Assembly (NCBI GenBank): GCA_905220665.1
Contig: CAJNAR010000165.1
Span: 1 to 64,000, forward strand
Origin: Albugo candida
Taxonomy: Eukaryota; Oomycota; Peronosporomycetes; Albuginales; Albuginaceae
DNA: 64,000 nucleotides
Reading direction: 5' to 3'
The stretch's first letter is position 1, and each line of letters begins with the position of its first letter. Under the pieces are notes generated by a model. It saw only the letters and a list, made by a program, of their open reading frames with translations, did no database searches and had not been told where the DNA came from. Made by a program: the position numbers and the translations under genes. Shown piece by piece: positions 11,027 through 25,091 of this stretch.

Positions 11027-13607
11027 CTAAAAACGATTCATCAGAGCTGAATAGAATTTTTGTGGATGACTAGTATTTGAATTTGCCGACATGGGCGCAA
11101 GGGGTCCAACTGAACTGGATTGATCTCCCATGATACCATTCCAGTGATCTGTGAAGTGAAGGGTGATATCGATCGTATTCCTCGACACGTTTTCAATTGG
11201 AATCAAAACTTCTTCAGAGGGAGTCGGTGACATTCCGAGCACACTGGTGAATAAAACTGCAGAGACGATTGCCCCATTTTCTTCATCTGATAGTCGGAAT
11301 AGAGTCTTGATTAAACTTGGACGAGCTCTCCAACCGTTCATGATAACAGCGATATCTGCGTCGTATATTTTACTTTTTGTTCTTAGATCTGAGTCCGCTT
11401 GAGCTCATCCGGCTCCTTTTGACGACAGATCTTCTTCTAAACTTTTTACAACAGATGCTTGACGTGCTTCTTCCGGTTCTAAAGTCTTTGCTTGAATGAG
11501 AGGTCACACAATTTTATCCAAGATACGATACGCCTCCTCCACGATCGCTCCTTTGATTTTCGTATAGTCAAATAAAAATAGGACATTGTAATGACCAGGA
11601 CTTTGGAGCTGTGATTTGTTTGCGAATTTCAAAATATGCGCCAGATGATCACCCATGTGAGGGGGTGAAACATAGCTGAAATCCTTACTTACGGGATGTT
11701 GTCCAGTCGGCTGTTCCATTCTTGAAGTCCAGTAATAACACGTTCTTGATAATGATATTGATGACAAATGTCTAGGACACCCATGCTGAAAATCAATTTT
11801 TAACATGAGAGAGAGTCGACTTAGCTAGCATAGCTAAACACCACTAGAGCAATTCAAACTGGGACAGTAGACTGCATTATATCTCCACAAACGATACAAA
11901 TCGCGTTCGTCTCGAAAAGCCTCGCATAAACTTAAGTGAGACGATTGATCGTGTCAACTTGTACCCCTTCAGTCGAAAACGCACCACTGGATCGCATACC
12001 CCTATTAAGTAATACCTGCAATGCTATCGCATGAAATCATGAAAGTCGCAGAAGGCTATCTTCATAGCTTATGAATTCAAGATGCTTTTCCACCTTAGAA
12101 ACATGAACTTCTTTTTGAAGAAATATTATCCGGCTCAGTGCAATCTGTGCCGTCATTGAATCTTTTGCCAAAACCTCCATCAGTTCCTCACGCGAGTAGG
12201 AAGATATCTCTAGATCGTCCTTCTCGATTCTCGTCTTTTTGGAAATACGCCACTTCTTTCGATGTAGAGACATCGACGATATTGGCAAATCGATGTGATA
12301 TTGTTTTTCAAAATCATGATTGGTCATAACATCTTTCTACTTCAATATCGGAGCTGCGCACAAATTTATTCTGTTTGTGGCGAGCCCATCCAATGATTTT
12401 GGACGAGCTTTACCGACCTGGCTGTTGAAGCTGTGTAACTAACGAGTCCGCTTGGTCCCCAATCTTCTTGCTAATCAGCTTTTTTGAGCTTTTTGTCAGA
12501 TCCTGCGACAGGCAACGAGGCTTCTTTCTGTCAACGTTCCGATGGAGTCGATTTAGAAGGTTTCTAGAATAGAATGTTTCGTCCGTAATAGGCTGGCGTT
12601 GAGTAGTACTTGATTTTGAACTCTTTTCTTTTACGTTTTTCTTGTCGTGAGTTGCCTTTTTTAATTTTTCGGTGCGCTTTTTTGGAACCAATTTTGATTC
12701 AGATGTCGAAAGCTGGCTTCTCATCACTCGTTGAGGTGACATAGGAGTATTCACCGGCAGCATTAGGCAGGACTTCGCTGACCCATCCTCAATCTCTCGA
12801 CTGGTGGGATGCCCTTCTCCACAAGCCAAATAGTATCTCCCTTATATACAAACTTGGTGAAAAATTCACAAAGAACATCGTATCCAAGACTGTGTAATTA
12901 AGAGTCAATGCTGAATGTAGATATGTCTGGTCATGCTGAAGTCACGATTAGAGTAGTGATTACCCAAAATTGTACTCTTCTTATGGGCCAACTTCTGGTA
13001 AGCTTCCTAAGTTGTTGCGAGAAGTCGTAACTAACCTCCAATCAATTAATCCAATTGACCAATTTCTACTTGATCTCTAATCTCGTCCAGGATCGAGCTC
13101 CTATGATCTCGAGAAAATGAATGCAGTATTTGCACGGGTGGTTTCGTACCGGTTTTTTCGGTTTTGCCAATATCATTAAAATGCTGCGGTCGTAATGACG
13201 GAATGTTACGCCGCTTTCAGATAAGAAGACAAGACTTCACGACCTTGCGCGCCCAATTCAAAAGATCCTCGATTGCAAAAAGATCAGGTGCTAGAATATT
13301 AGTCATTACAACTTCAAACTATGCCATCTGCTGGACTTTATCTTATCCGATCTCAACTGCTTCTTTCGTATATCGGCTAAAATTAACCGATGGCCGGTTG
13401 CATTTGCCGTTTTGAATGCTTTCGAAGTGAAAGATGTAGCTGTGTCATCCACCTCAATTGCCCGCAGCTGTTGGGACGAATTGAATTGGGAGAGCTAGGT
13501 ATTTTATTCTCCGTATCAGCTTCTGATTGGTCCATTACCACGTCAAACACGGCAGGGTCCGACGGTATAGGTGCACGTAGGCGCATTTTCCGCAGGCAAC
13601 ATGTCAC
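11027..13607 (-). pseudogene. Unrecognised multi-exon gene, apparently decayed
   Basis: Several protein-like minus-strand segments lie in one order: 13,607-13,383, about 12,885-12,840 (LGYDVLCEFFTKFVYKGD), 12,829-12,410 (Lys/Ser-rich), 12,327-12,020 and 11,806-11,027. I do not recognise the product. One frame from 11,806 to 11,027 stays protein-like across two TGA codons (near 11,504 and 11,411), and a third TGA lies near 12,037 in another segment; each could be a CGA-to-TGA change. A probable donor sits at ~12,016 (GCATTGCAG|GTATTA). At ~11,705-11,689 removing a 17-nt GTAAGT...CAG stretch restores a long frame. The C-terminal half faintly resembles a copine/VWA-like fold, but this is weak. 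A decayed gene is more likely than recoding. Confidence 0.4.
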
Positions 13608-14185
13608 TGTATCAAGTTAGCGGGAATGTTGAGAAGTTTTGTTTATGTCTCAGTTGAAGGTGCCTCTATTACTAAAATTAGAGTAACTGACTTCTCTAGT
13701 TGCCTAGGCTATCTTAAATAACAAATATACATATAGAAAACATTTAGTGAACATACCTGTTGGCGATGATAATATGCAGTCTCTCTGATAGACCCGGATT
13801 GCGGTAGTCACAAACACAACAATACGAGATTGTGTCCAGCGTGTGAATGATAGAAAAATGTAACTGTCCAAAAGTGCCGTGTTGTGCAAAATGCTGTGCG
13901 CCACATTGGAGTGAACATAACCATCGAGCTCGGACTAGATCCGAGTCGCACTTACATTTTTCTACTTGTCTATGCCGCACCCGCATCAATGATCTTCGAG
14001 TTCTGGAAAATCCACCGAATGACCCTTGCGTTCCTAGCTGATCCAGCACCTTGGCAAGCCGAACGCGTTCATCTTAATCGTACAACTGTTTCGAAAATAC
14101 CAAACGTGCGCACTAGACGTGGTGTAAATCACGGAAAGCGCTGAAACTCTCGGAGTTGCTGATCGCTGATCGTCAAACTACGATT

Positions 14186-17100
14186 TTAATCGGTCCAGAC
14201 GATGTGCAGCCTCACCACTTGCAGTGCAAGCCATAAATCTGATATAATTTGTTGGCTCTCTTTCCATGGCGGCCGTAGTGCTGGTACAATTCCACATGCA
14301 ATATGCGACCAACGTGGTCGGGATGCGAAGAATTGATCCCATGTAGGGAGTAACTCCCTCAAGAATTGTGCTGTGTGACCTGATTCAATGCCAATATGAA
14401 GGGATGCGTGCACAATATAATGTCGGGATGAATATCTCTTCAAAAACAAGAAACGAGATCGAACTGGCAACATCCGAAAGGCCATACGAAACGTAAATCT
14501 TCTAAAATGGGTGTTACACGTTTCAAAGATGCCATGATCTAGTTATAGAAGTTATAACTCGTTCTGAATCTATCGTGTCCGATCTCTATCGGGATGACCA
14601 ATGTGTCAACATCGGATGACTCTTAGTTGGCTCAAGAGGTTTCCAGATGATTCGTGAGAGTTGACGGCGTGGAATAGATGAGAAATAATGTTTCTTCTCC
14701 TTGATTTGTACACCCACAGAAAACGGTCTGCCATTTTTGTTTGGTTCGGTTTAAGCTGAAGAGACCAATCGTCAAGTGGATACGCTGTTGTATCTAAGTG
14801 AATCCAATGTAAAGTAGACTCAATAATTTTTCTTCAGCCATATTCGATGTGTTCAGCTCTTCCTTTTTGTAGTATTGGTCGACGAAATCTTCCTTCCTTG
14901 GCCATGTGTCGCTTTCTCGAGAAAAGCCTTCAAGACTTCGACTTTCGATAAGTGTAGCAGACGATATTCAAAACGTTCGATGTGTTTCGTTTACCATGCC
15001 AAGTTTGTACAAACATTTTGCGTGCTCGGATGACGTGTAGCAGCTTTATAATTTGATTTTTAGTCGCGGTGGAACCACATCGGTTATTCCATGTAGTACT
15101 GAGGGTGTTGTCGAACATTCGAATACGATATTGTAATCATCTGATGCCGCATTTTAAATGCGTGTTTCCACCATGCAGATGGGCTCTCTCATTGCACCAT
15201 TTTCCCATACCGATGTGGTTTGATAACAAAGAAAGGTTGAATAAGATGTAATAATTCCGTCGAAGCAGTTGTCCAATTCGCAGTAATAATTTTGACGCAT
15301 CGGATGCAAACTGTTGAAGAAGTTGAATATGCTCTAGCTTTAGTCGTCCCACCAAGAAATGAACTTTTAGTCCACCATCTTGTCGGCGAAGATATAAAAT
15401 GCTTTGCTGAGTAGGTGGGAGTGTTTCGATTTTTTTTGTGTTTCCGACCAACAAACAAGCACAGATCGATTTAACATCATTTGCCACCATCGAATAGTCT
15501 GCTGATGTGTCCACGTGCATCGTTTAATGCCACAGACTTGATAAAACCATCGTCTGCGCAACCAGTAGTCGACCACGAACAGTTCGTGCACGTCGAAACC
15601 ATACACTAAACCATCACTCCCACCTACTCCCTACTCAGCAAAGCATTTTTATATCTTCGCCGACAAGATGGTGGGCTAAAAGTTCATTTTTTGTCGAGAG
15701 TTGAAATAATCATTGAACGAGTCGGTGTCTGGCCGAACGGAATACCCCAATACTTGACCGAATACTCCGTTCCCGGTATGGCCAAATTGGGAATACGCAC
15801 CAGATCCATCGCGATAGACCTGAACGAGTTCGAGCTGCGACAGTCGTGCCATTCATCGATGTTAATTTCCCAAAGGCTCGATCGTCATCAGAAAAACTAA
15901 TTCTAAGAGAGGGTCGCCTTGTTTTTACTCCACGTTGTGGTGTAATGGACGGTGTGATATTTACATTGATTATCAAATGCGCCTTCGTTTTATTGTACAA
16001 AAGACGAACCCAGTCGATGAAGCTTTTCCAACGCCCATTTTTTTTGAACTCGAAACATGTACGTCCCATTGACTCGATAATAAGCTTTCTCAAAGTCGAG
16101 AAAAGTCGCATATGCTTCCTCCCCACGATGAGTGACCAAGTCTTGAATGGCGGTGATATGTCGAACATGGTGAGGCATCGACCTTCCGCGCACAAATGCT
16201 TCTTGATCTTGATGGATCTATTTTGGCAAAAACCGTTGCAATCGATGCGCCAATACTTTAAGAAGTACTTTCACATCGACGCAAGCAGTGCGATCGGTCT
16301 ATAGTTGCCAGGATCACCTCGTTATCTCTTTTTGAACAATAATATTATTGCCGAGTGACGTTGTGATCGATTTAAGATACCTCTTTTTAGCTGATATTCG
16401 AACACGATCTTCAGACACTAGCCGAACGTTTCCGGATCAAGCTGATAAAGTGCATCTGGTAGTCCATCCATACCTGAAGAAGAACCACTTCGCATGTACT
16501 TGATCGCTTCCGCCATCTCGGTCGTACTTAAGAGAGTTGAGAGAAGGTCTTGCTCTTCGGACGCAAGGGAAACTTGAATCTAATCGAGAAACTTTTTTTG
16601 CTTTCTTTCACATGGATCATCTGAGTCGGTCTCGGATCTATAAAGAGCCACCATGACACCACCCCAATGATCTCTAAATTCGTCAATAATCTCCCTCGGG
16701 TTCTGTTGGAGGAGCGTGACTGCTGATGTAAAAGGACGCGACTATTGAGGTGTAAAGACATGACGGAAGATGGACATACGCGAACATTGGAATGTGGCAA
16801 GAATGCGTTGTATGACCTATGAGTGATTTTTCGTAACGAGTAAAAATCAACTAGGGCATAAGATCAAAATTCAACAGGTTCGATGTCACGATGCCGCATT
16901 TTTGCTGACATTTTCGATCGGCACGCGACGACAAGAACTATCCGGAAAGCGAAAAGAATGCTTGGAAGAGTTCTGCATATGCTTCACGTGATGGTCGAAG
17001 CTCTCATCTTGGTTGTATTTGGCATTGTCTTCGACCGAGAGTCTGAATTGTTCGCGAATCGATTCGTAAAAATTCCATGCCTCATTGGTGTCGTGACTGC

Positions 17101-17720
17101 GATATCGAGCTGCTGCGACTTCCAAAACACGCTGGCTAGACTCAACATCACGTCGGCTATCTTGTGCAATCTTTTTTCAGTGCCATGAAGCTGTTTCTTG
17201 ATTTTCGTCGTCCAACTTTCCCACATTTTACCGGGATTCGAAGTTGTCCGCAACTGTTCGAGCACCAAATTCGCTTCCAATTTAATTGCTTCGACAACTT
17301 GAGGATATTCAAATAGTCGTAATGAACATTTCCAATATCCTCGACCGGAGATGAGTTGGATTTGCAAAAGTTACTTCTTGTGCGAGATCATCTCCCGCAT
17401 GTCGTGGACGGAAATGTTCTGAAGTTTTGGGCACTATACTGAATAGCTCTTCTGACATGCAGATGTGATCTAGTAGATTCTTGCGCGGTAATGGTCCTGT
17501 AAATACTTTTACAGAAGGATGTTGGATTAGCCAGGCTTCTATCGCACCTAGCTGTAAAAGTCATTCCAAACACGCTAATCAAATTGTTTCGTGTCGAATT
17601 GTTCCACTCGAAGCATCTTTAGCTAGATCGAGTGGTGTGTTAAAATCACCAAAAACGAACTGTATTGCGGTCGATTGTAAAGTGTTGGAGAGCAATAACT
17701 CATAAAAAACCATCTTCACA
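14186..17720 (-). mobile_element. L1-type LINE (non-LTR retrotransposon), broken
   Basis: Minus-strand pieces occur in LINE order. An apurinic endonuclease segment lies at ~17,700-17,380 with FGDFNTPLD. A linker with GRGYWKCS follows at 17,367-16,984. Reverse transcriptase is at 16,195-15,700, with ATFLDFEKAYYRVN followed in another frame by LLYN, ITP and RGVK. A post-RT segment at 15,520-15,137 reads LPPTQQSILYLRRQDGG. A C-terminal segment at 14,485-14,186 contains HASLHIGIESG and WKESQQIISDLW. Frames change repeatedly, the RT motif has Tyr where FEKAYDRV is usual, and the YADD region is missing where a fold-back (15,354-15,690) sits. The endonuclease N-terminus is absent: the element stops at ~17,720, exactly where the tandem duplicated block begins. 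It cannot be autonomous. Confidence 0.85.
15354..15690. repeat. Fold-back inverted repeat inside the LINE
   Basis: Bases ~15,354-15,423 recur as their reverse complement at ~15,615-15,690, with a few changes and one short insertion in the right arm. The spacer is about 190 nt. The arms contain LINE coding sequence (the segment encoding LPPTQQSILYLRR), so an inverted partial copy of the element lies inside the element. It occupies the place where the RT active-site region should be. Confidence 0.85.
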
Positions 17721-17724
17721 CAGG

Positions 17725-20700
17725 TAAGGAAGCCGTTCGACCGATGCTTCTCCGGACATTTCCGAGTTCAACCTACATGAAGCTTTATAAAAATCGTCGC
17801 ATCTTCAGCGAGCGCTTGTGGGATATGGTCTAGCGACATGAAAAGTGATGACTTTGCATGCGTACAAGAACTTTTGTCAAATGAGGCTTGCAGGCTCCAA
17901 TCCTCCCTATAACGATTATAGTGACAGCTCGAACAACCAAATGCAGATGCTCATGTGTGTGAACTGGCCTTGATGCGATGTTCTTGCTACCATTGTCAGA
18001 AGACACTTCTTCATGCTCAAAGTAGGTGGACATTACATCACCAAATACGGAAAATATCTCTTTTCCGAAACTCTTGTCGATACCCAAACCGTCTTTCTCA
18101 TCACCTATTAGGTCGCGCAAACAGTCGGCAAGAGCGCGACCAAGCAAACTGCAGCGATATTTTTTCCCTTGGCGCTGAGGAATCGATATTCGAAACTGGC
18201 GCGGTTGAAAAAATATGTCCACCTATTCTTAGTACCGTGCACGTATAATTGAAAAGGTTTATCGTGCATTTAACCTTGAAGTTTTCTCCTCACCCGTTCC
18301 TCTTCCGTACGTGTAAATGGATCGGGTGTCGCTTTTCATGTCTCATTAGCCATACCTTACGTCAAGAACTTATTACATGCACGACGACTTGATCAGACAT
18401 GTATATGAATTATTTCTTTTTGTTGATAAAAAATGCACTGAAACCGATCTATCCGGTGCTGGCGTGGAGAATTGATTGGAGTTGAGCGCAACTAAATATA
18501 TTGAGCCCGGGCATACTACTACTCCACATGTCCTTTCCATACTCCGTGTCTCTCAAGCTAAATTATAAAGCAATTTCCACTTGAACGCATTGAAATATCT
18601 CACAACGGGAACTACCAACTCAAAAGCCCGTTCTTTAGACGCATCAAATGAACCCGAAAATACTTATTGCAATCTGCATTGGGATAAACGCGTGCATGTG
18701 TGACGGTGGAGACTAATTCAAGAAGCAAACGATAGTACAACCCCACTAAGCCCGTCAACTTAACTTTTCTGGACTTCCCGGCTATGGCCCTTATTAAACC
18801 CGCAAATATAGCAGCTGCACTTTTGTGGGGCATCGGGCGCGTATCGAAGAGTCTTCTTCATTATAGCATTGTTGTCGTTGCAATTAATGGAATAAGTGAA
18901 GAAACTCATTCACAAACTACATTTGTGAGCACATTCGTTGTCTTTGTCACGCAGCTGATACCTGTGACGTCAACAAATCTTCTACTGTACCGAATGTTTT
19001 GTCTACAGTACTGTACATCCAGACGTTAAACGCTCATCCTCTATTTGACGTCAACTACATTGCTATCGCTCAATGAGCTTGTACGCACCCCGGCCAAATA
19101 TTGGCTGCCACTCATTGTCAAGCTTTGCAATCTCCAGTATCATCGTAATCGCTGAGTTACACGCTGTCTCTCCCTTTCTTATTGAATTATGTATCATCAT
19201 TCAACTCCACTCAAGGACACCGATGGGTTGAGGTATCTGATCTAGAAGACAAACCCCGTGCTGTGTCACATTTGTCTTGGTTTGATTAAAGTAAAACCGG
19301 TCCATTGTGAACCTGTGCGGGTTCTGACCTGCTTGGGTTGATGTGGAAAACTGGAAAGGAATAGTTATTGAGACGCTTGGGAGCCTCCGGGTTCTGTTCG
19401 CTCCTCAGGTGAACAGAATGATCGATAAAGGATACGTACACTCTGCGCATATTTTGGTATGGCGGATAGAATGAGCTCTCATGGTAAGTTGTAGCTGCAA
19501 CGTGCTTGATAGGGCTCTTTATCCTCGATGAGGACGCGCAACAGTATTGGTATCTAGCAATGTAATCAGGATTATCGCAGTTGACCACGGTATAGTATAG
19601 AAGATGAACTGGGCTGGACGTGCCATTGCCCATAATCATTACATGGAGAGTTATAGTCTATAAGCGACTTGCCGAGTGGATCTGGTGTAAGGATGGATAG
19701 ACGTGTTTTTTTTAATTCTCTAGACCATCAGCCGCAAAGACTGACTAGGATCACAAGCTGATGGTTTATCGCATTGTGATCACGTGACCTCAATAGCTAC
19801 ACTTGAGAAGAATCTTCAACCGTATGAAGGCTCCCACCACGCTTGCATACTGTGCGGATGAGTTGATAGAAACTTCTTCACATTAATATACTCTATCAAA
19901 GTGTTCGATCATTCCCTCTCCCTAATACGTGTAGCAAACAAAAGTTGCATCAAATTTAAAGTGCAAGCGAAATAAATCGAAAAAATACTGCAATTCTACC
20001 TTGAATGGGCTTATTATTGCTTGTACATAGCGGGCCTCTATTGTGGTGTTGCCCTATGCTGCTTAAGGACAGGATATTGCTGTAAGCGTAACTAGCTGAA
20101 ATGAGCGAAATTGCTCAATCAAGAGGGGAGTATAAATAAAGAGAGAAACTTCATGCCGGTGATTAGTGACCAAACTCATAATCGCGCACTTGTATCCGAA
20201 TATCTATCGAAGAAACCGGCTCGAGATCCGCCAACTTAATTATGCTTTCCGTGTACTGCATCTTCCAAAATCGATAAAGTACGCCTTCCACAATCGCAGT
20301 CAGTTGCCTTTTCTTTGTGGTTCATCCGCATCATAATGTTTTGGAATACGTATCATCCAACATATGACTTGATAGCGACATGTGGCCGTATGCCGTTCAT
20401 CTGATTCTATACATCTCCATCTCGATCTGACTGATGAGACTGAAGTGGCCAAGCTTAAATGTCACGAGTCCAACTTGCTCCATTCCTCAAGTGTTGATTC
20501 AGTGATCTTCGAGTAAAGCTAGTATGTATCCTCCAAAGTTGCATCATTTTTGTGTATCGCATTTTCCTCGCACAAGGTCATGGGCACCGTAGATAGCGCT
20601 TTACCGAGCGCTTCACAGAAAGCTATCCATGCCATTGACATCTGCATATCCTGCGCATTGACTGAATCGGAGCAAGCTTTTTCGTTCAATGTCCAGTAGA

Positions 20701-21090
20701 GTAAACGTAGCACGGAAGGTTAATTTGTTGATGACACCAGGAGTCTGAGCTTTCTCACCATAAGTGTGTCACTAAGCTGTGAGAGACTTTCGATAATACG
20801 AAAAGCTGAACGAATTTGTTTTGGTATTTCAGCCTTAACTCCAGCCTCTATTGTCCACTTTTCTGTGAACCTTCTCCTGACGGGCAAAGAAACACATTTG
20901 ACTTGTCCCAATTGTGAAATTGTACACAAAAGTGCGCTCCGAACCTCCTAGATAACTCTGCCCACGATCACCAGACACATTCACATGTTTTATATACGGA
21001 GCTAGCCATTAAGATATGCCCGGGTGAAACGGAACTTCTTTTCGACTGCTGGAGTCAGATATCCCCGCTGGCCGAAACCATTCCTCAGCT
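17725..21090. repeat. Diverged tandem duplication, left copy
   Basis: This block is repeated at 21,465-25,085 in the same orientation. Matching landmarks include GAAGCTTTATAA.AATCGTCG (17,780 and 21,520), CACTCATTGTCAAGCTTT (19,110 and 22,890), 'GAGACGCTTGGGAG' (19,370 and 23,150) and GGCAAAGAAACA (20,882 and 24,893). The offset grows from ~3,735 to ~4,010 nt because the right copy carries insertions. Protein-like minus-strand pieces occur (18,222-17,830; 18,833-18,612; 19,639-19,286; 20,929-20,519), but each is interrupted and I recognise none. They may be remains of a duplicated host gene or of an unknown element. The left end abuts the LINE. Confidence 0.8.
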
Positions 21091-21464
21091 CCGAATCATC
21101 ATCACATTTCTTTCTTTGAACTTACAGATCCAAAAGAATCTTTAGTATGTGGTCGAGCTGTATAGTACAATCCATTTCTCGTGCCACTTATCCTCGCGAG
21201 CCATCATTGCAATGGTGTATTGTACTTGAAAATGAATCCATGGAGAAGTCATCTCACGCGAAAAAAACATGATTGGATTGTTACAGACCAGAAACTCAAG
21301 AGTTCGCTGACAGAAAAAATCTTCCGTATGCTTGCCAAAATTCACATGATTTGCTTCTGGCAACTGCAAAGGTGTCGATGTACTTCACTTTTGTGTAGCG
21401 AGATCATTCACCAAGTGTTACAAGCATCCGTTGGGACATCGAAGCGTGTTGGAAGTCTGCGTAC

Positions 21465-24400
21465 AGCTGAGGAAGGCGTTGAGTCGATACTATCCCGGAC
21501 AATTCCGTGTTTATTCTCCATGAAGCTTTATAAGAATCGTCGGGTGTTCAGTGAGCGCTTGTGGGCAATGGTCAAGTGACATGGAACGCGATGACTCTGC
21601 ACGCGTACAGAGATTTGTGTCAAATGAGGCTTTCAGGCTCCAATCCTCCATATAACGGATATGTGTAACAGCTCGACCGACAAACGCAGATGCTCATGTG
21701 TGTCAACTGGTCTTGATGCGATATTCTTGGTACCATAGTCAGAAGGAACTTCTTTATGCTCAAAATAGGTGGACATCACACCATCAAATATGAAGAATAT
21801 CTCTGTTCCGGAACTCTCCTCCATATCCAGATCCTCTTTGTTATCGACTATGAGGTCGCACAAATAGTCGGTCGGCAAGAGCACGTCCAAGCAGACTGCA
21901 GCGATATTTCTCCATTGGCGCTGATACACGAAATCTCGGCGCGGTCGGATGATAATTTTATCCACCGATTCTTAGTACCGTGCACGTCTAATTTAAAGGC
22001 GTACCATGCTTGCAATGGGAACTTCCTCCTTACCTGTTCTTTCCGCTGCACCTTGGATGGGATAGGGTGTCGCTTTCCATGTCTCAAATGCCCATGTCTT
22101 ACGTTTTAAAATCTTTTGCAGGCGCAACGACTTGATCGGACATGTTTTCTAATCAGATTTTCTTTTTGATAAAAAATGCTTGAAAAATCGATTTATCCGG
22201 TGCTGGCGTAGAGAATTGATTGGATCCATTGAGCTCACGAAATATTGCGACGGATTGTGTTTCAAGAAAGGCTATATTACCCTACAAACCAATACGGAAG
22301 GTCCCCTCCCACATCCTCTACATAATCCCTGTCTTAAACTCAATTATCGAGCAATTTTCTCAACGCCTTTGAGATCTCCCACAACGAGAACTACCAGCTT
22401 AGAAGCCAGCTCATCAGCCGCATCAAATGAACACGAAATTACTTATTGCAATCTGCGTTGGGATAAATGCACGCATGTGTGACGGTAACTGCAGCGACAA
22501 AATCAAGAAGATGATTGCAGAGAATCATGTCCAAAATAGTTATATTTCACAATTTGGAGTTTTTCCCAGCTATGGTTATCATTAATCCAGCAAGCTAACA
22601 GTTGAAGTCACGTTTGACATCACACGCGTTTGGAAGATGGAAAATCGTGAGTCTTCCTCAGTATAGCTTTGTTGTCGTTGCAATTAATGGAATAAGTAAT
22701 TCAATAAAGCTTTATTTGCGTATCCATTTATTAGTCACGCAACCGATACCTGTGACGACAACAAATCTTCTGCTGTACCGAATGTTTTGTCTAAAGAACA
22801 TCGAAACATACGCTTATTCTCTATTTGACGTCAATTGCATTGATATCGCTCAGTGAGCTTGTAGGCACCTCAGCCAAAATTGGCTGTCACTCATTGTCAA
22901 GCTTTACAAGCTTAGCAATCATTGTGATCGCTAAGGTACACGCTGTCTCGCTCTTCCCTATTAAATCATGTATCCTCAATCAACTCCACTCAAGTAAACC
23001 AATGGGATGAGGCATCTGATCTGGAAGACAAACCCCGTATTGTGTCATAATTTTCTTGGCTTGACAGATGCAGAACCGGTTTAATGTGAACCACTGCACG
23101 TTCTCGCCTGCTTGGCCCGATCGGAGAAACTGGAAAGAAATAGTTATTGAGACGCTTGGGAGTCTTCGGGTTCTATTTCCTCCTTCGATAACCAGAATGA
23201 TCGATAAAGGATACGAACGATGTGCGCAGATTTTGGTATGGCGGATAGATTGAGCTCTCATGGTAAATCGTGGCTGCAACGTGCTTGGCAGGCTCCTTAT
23301 CCTCGATGATAACGCACAACAGGAATGGTATCCAGCAATGATTAAAAGCTTATCGCACTTGACCATCCTATGGTGGAGAAGATGAACTTGGCTGGACGTA
23401 CTATATTTACCATAATCACTGCATGGAGAGTTACCTTGTGAAAATGGATAGACATGAATTTCTATTTCTCTCGACCAACAGCGGCAAAGACTGACTAGAA
23501 TCACATGCTAAATGGATTGTCGTAAAGTGCTTGCGTGGCATTCAATAGCGTTAAGCGAGTAGAACCTGCAATCAGTCGTATGAAGGCTTCCACCACGCTT
23601 GTATACCATGCGGACAGGGTTGAAAAAAGCCTCATTGCATTGATATATTTATTCTATCAAAATATTTTGTCATTTCAGCTACCTCTATCATTTAATACAA
23701 AGTAGAGCTACCAAAAGTTGCATTGAAGTTGCAAGCAAAAAAGTACACCCATTCTGCCTTGAATGGGTTCATTGTTCCTTGTAGAAAGCGAACCTCTATT
23801 GTGTTGTTGCTCTATATTCTTAGAGGTCAGGATATTGGTGTAGGCATTTCTAGGTGCAATGAGCGAAATCTGCTGAATGAAGAGTGCAGTATCTTTGAAG
23901 AGAATGACTTCATGCCCATGACTAGTAACAAACTCATATGCTTCTAACCAAACATCTATCGAAGATACCTACTCCAGATCCGCCGACTTCATCATGCTTT
24001 CCGCTGTACAGAATCTACCGAAAGTGATATTTTTAAGTTTATCTTCAAAGATCGCAATCAGTTGCCTTCTTTATCCTCTATCCGCATCATATTGGTTTTG
24101 AGTACGCATAGCCGAACATGGGGCTTGATAATGACAGCGATAGTGGCCGTATGCTCTTTAGCAAGAACAAGGCCGAGTGGAATGTGACTTACTTTCTCCA
24201 AGCCGGGTATCAACTGCACAGGCGTGCTGCCATTGTATGCGCAGAAATAGGCGCTCGTAAATAGAAATCACAAGTAACATTTTCAGTACTCTTAAGTGTT
24301 GTCATAAATGCCACACAGTTTTACGTCCTAATATATGGTGCAATCGAGAGCACGTTTGCAGCAGGCATCTCACTACACAATTCCTCCTGTTGTAAACGAT

Positions 24401-25085
24401 AATGTCAATCCGATCATCTCAATCTCGTTCTGACTGATGTGACCGAAGTGGCTAGATTCCAATGTCACGACTCCAACTTGTTCCACTCCTAAGGTATTGA
24501 TTCAGTAATCTTTCAGCAAAGCTAGGATGGTTATTGCAATGTACTTCAGAATTGAATCGTTTTTCAGAATCGCAATTTTTCGCGCAAGGCCATTGGAACC
24601 TGATATAGCGCTTTGCCAAACGCTTCACAGAAAGCTTACCTTACCATTGACATCCGCGTATCCTGCACATTAACTCTATCGGAGCAAGCTCTTTCGTTTA
24701 GCGACCAACAGAGAATACGTAGCGAGTAGGGCTGTATTGTTGATAACATCCGGAGTCTGATATTTTTTCACCATAATGTGTCGATCAAAACGCGAGAGAT
24801 TTTAGGATAACGTGAAAAGCCAAACGAGTTTGCCTTGGTATCCTTCTTTAAAGTCAGCCTTTATTGTCTATTCTTTAGTGATGCTTGTCCTTGCAGACAA
24901 AGAAACAATTTAACTTGCATCATTCGTGAAATTATCCGCAGCAGAGAGCCCAACTTTCTGGAGAGCTTTGTCCATGATCGCCAAGCACATTCATATGTTC
25001 TACATCCAGAGAAAGCCATTAGTATATGTCTGGGTAAAACGGCACTTCTATTCGACCGCTACAGCCAGATATCCCGTAGTATTTT
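21465..25085. repeat. Diverged tandem duplication, right copy
   Basis: Second copy of the block at 17,725-21,090, with the same minus-strand protein-like pieces (for example 21,965-21,633, which shares MSTYFEH, NIASRPV and THEHL with 18,222-17,830; and 23,504-22,980). The pieces are interrupted at different places in the two copies, so decay continued after duplication. The right end is cut by the second DDE transposase copy, whose reading frame starts at 25,092. The stretch between the copies (21,090-21,465) holds a protein-like minus-strand piece at 21,369-21,142 that I do not recognise. Confidence 0.8.
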
Positions 25086-25091
25086 TTCATA

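Noticed and set aside
11411..11506. Genetic code change (TGA read as an amino acid)
   Set aside because: Confident genes nearby end normally and contain no internal TGA, so decay of this one gene is simpler.
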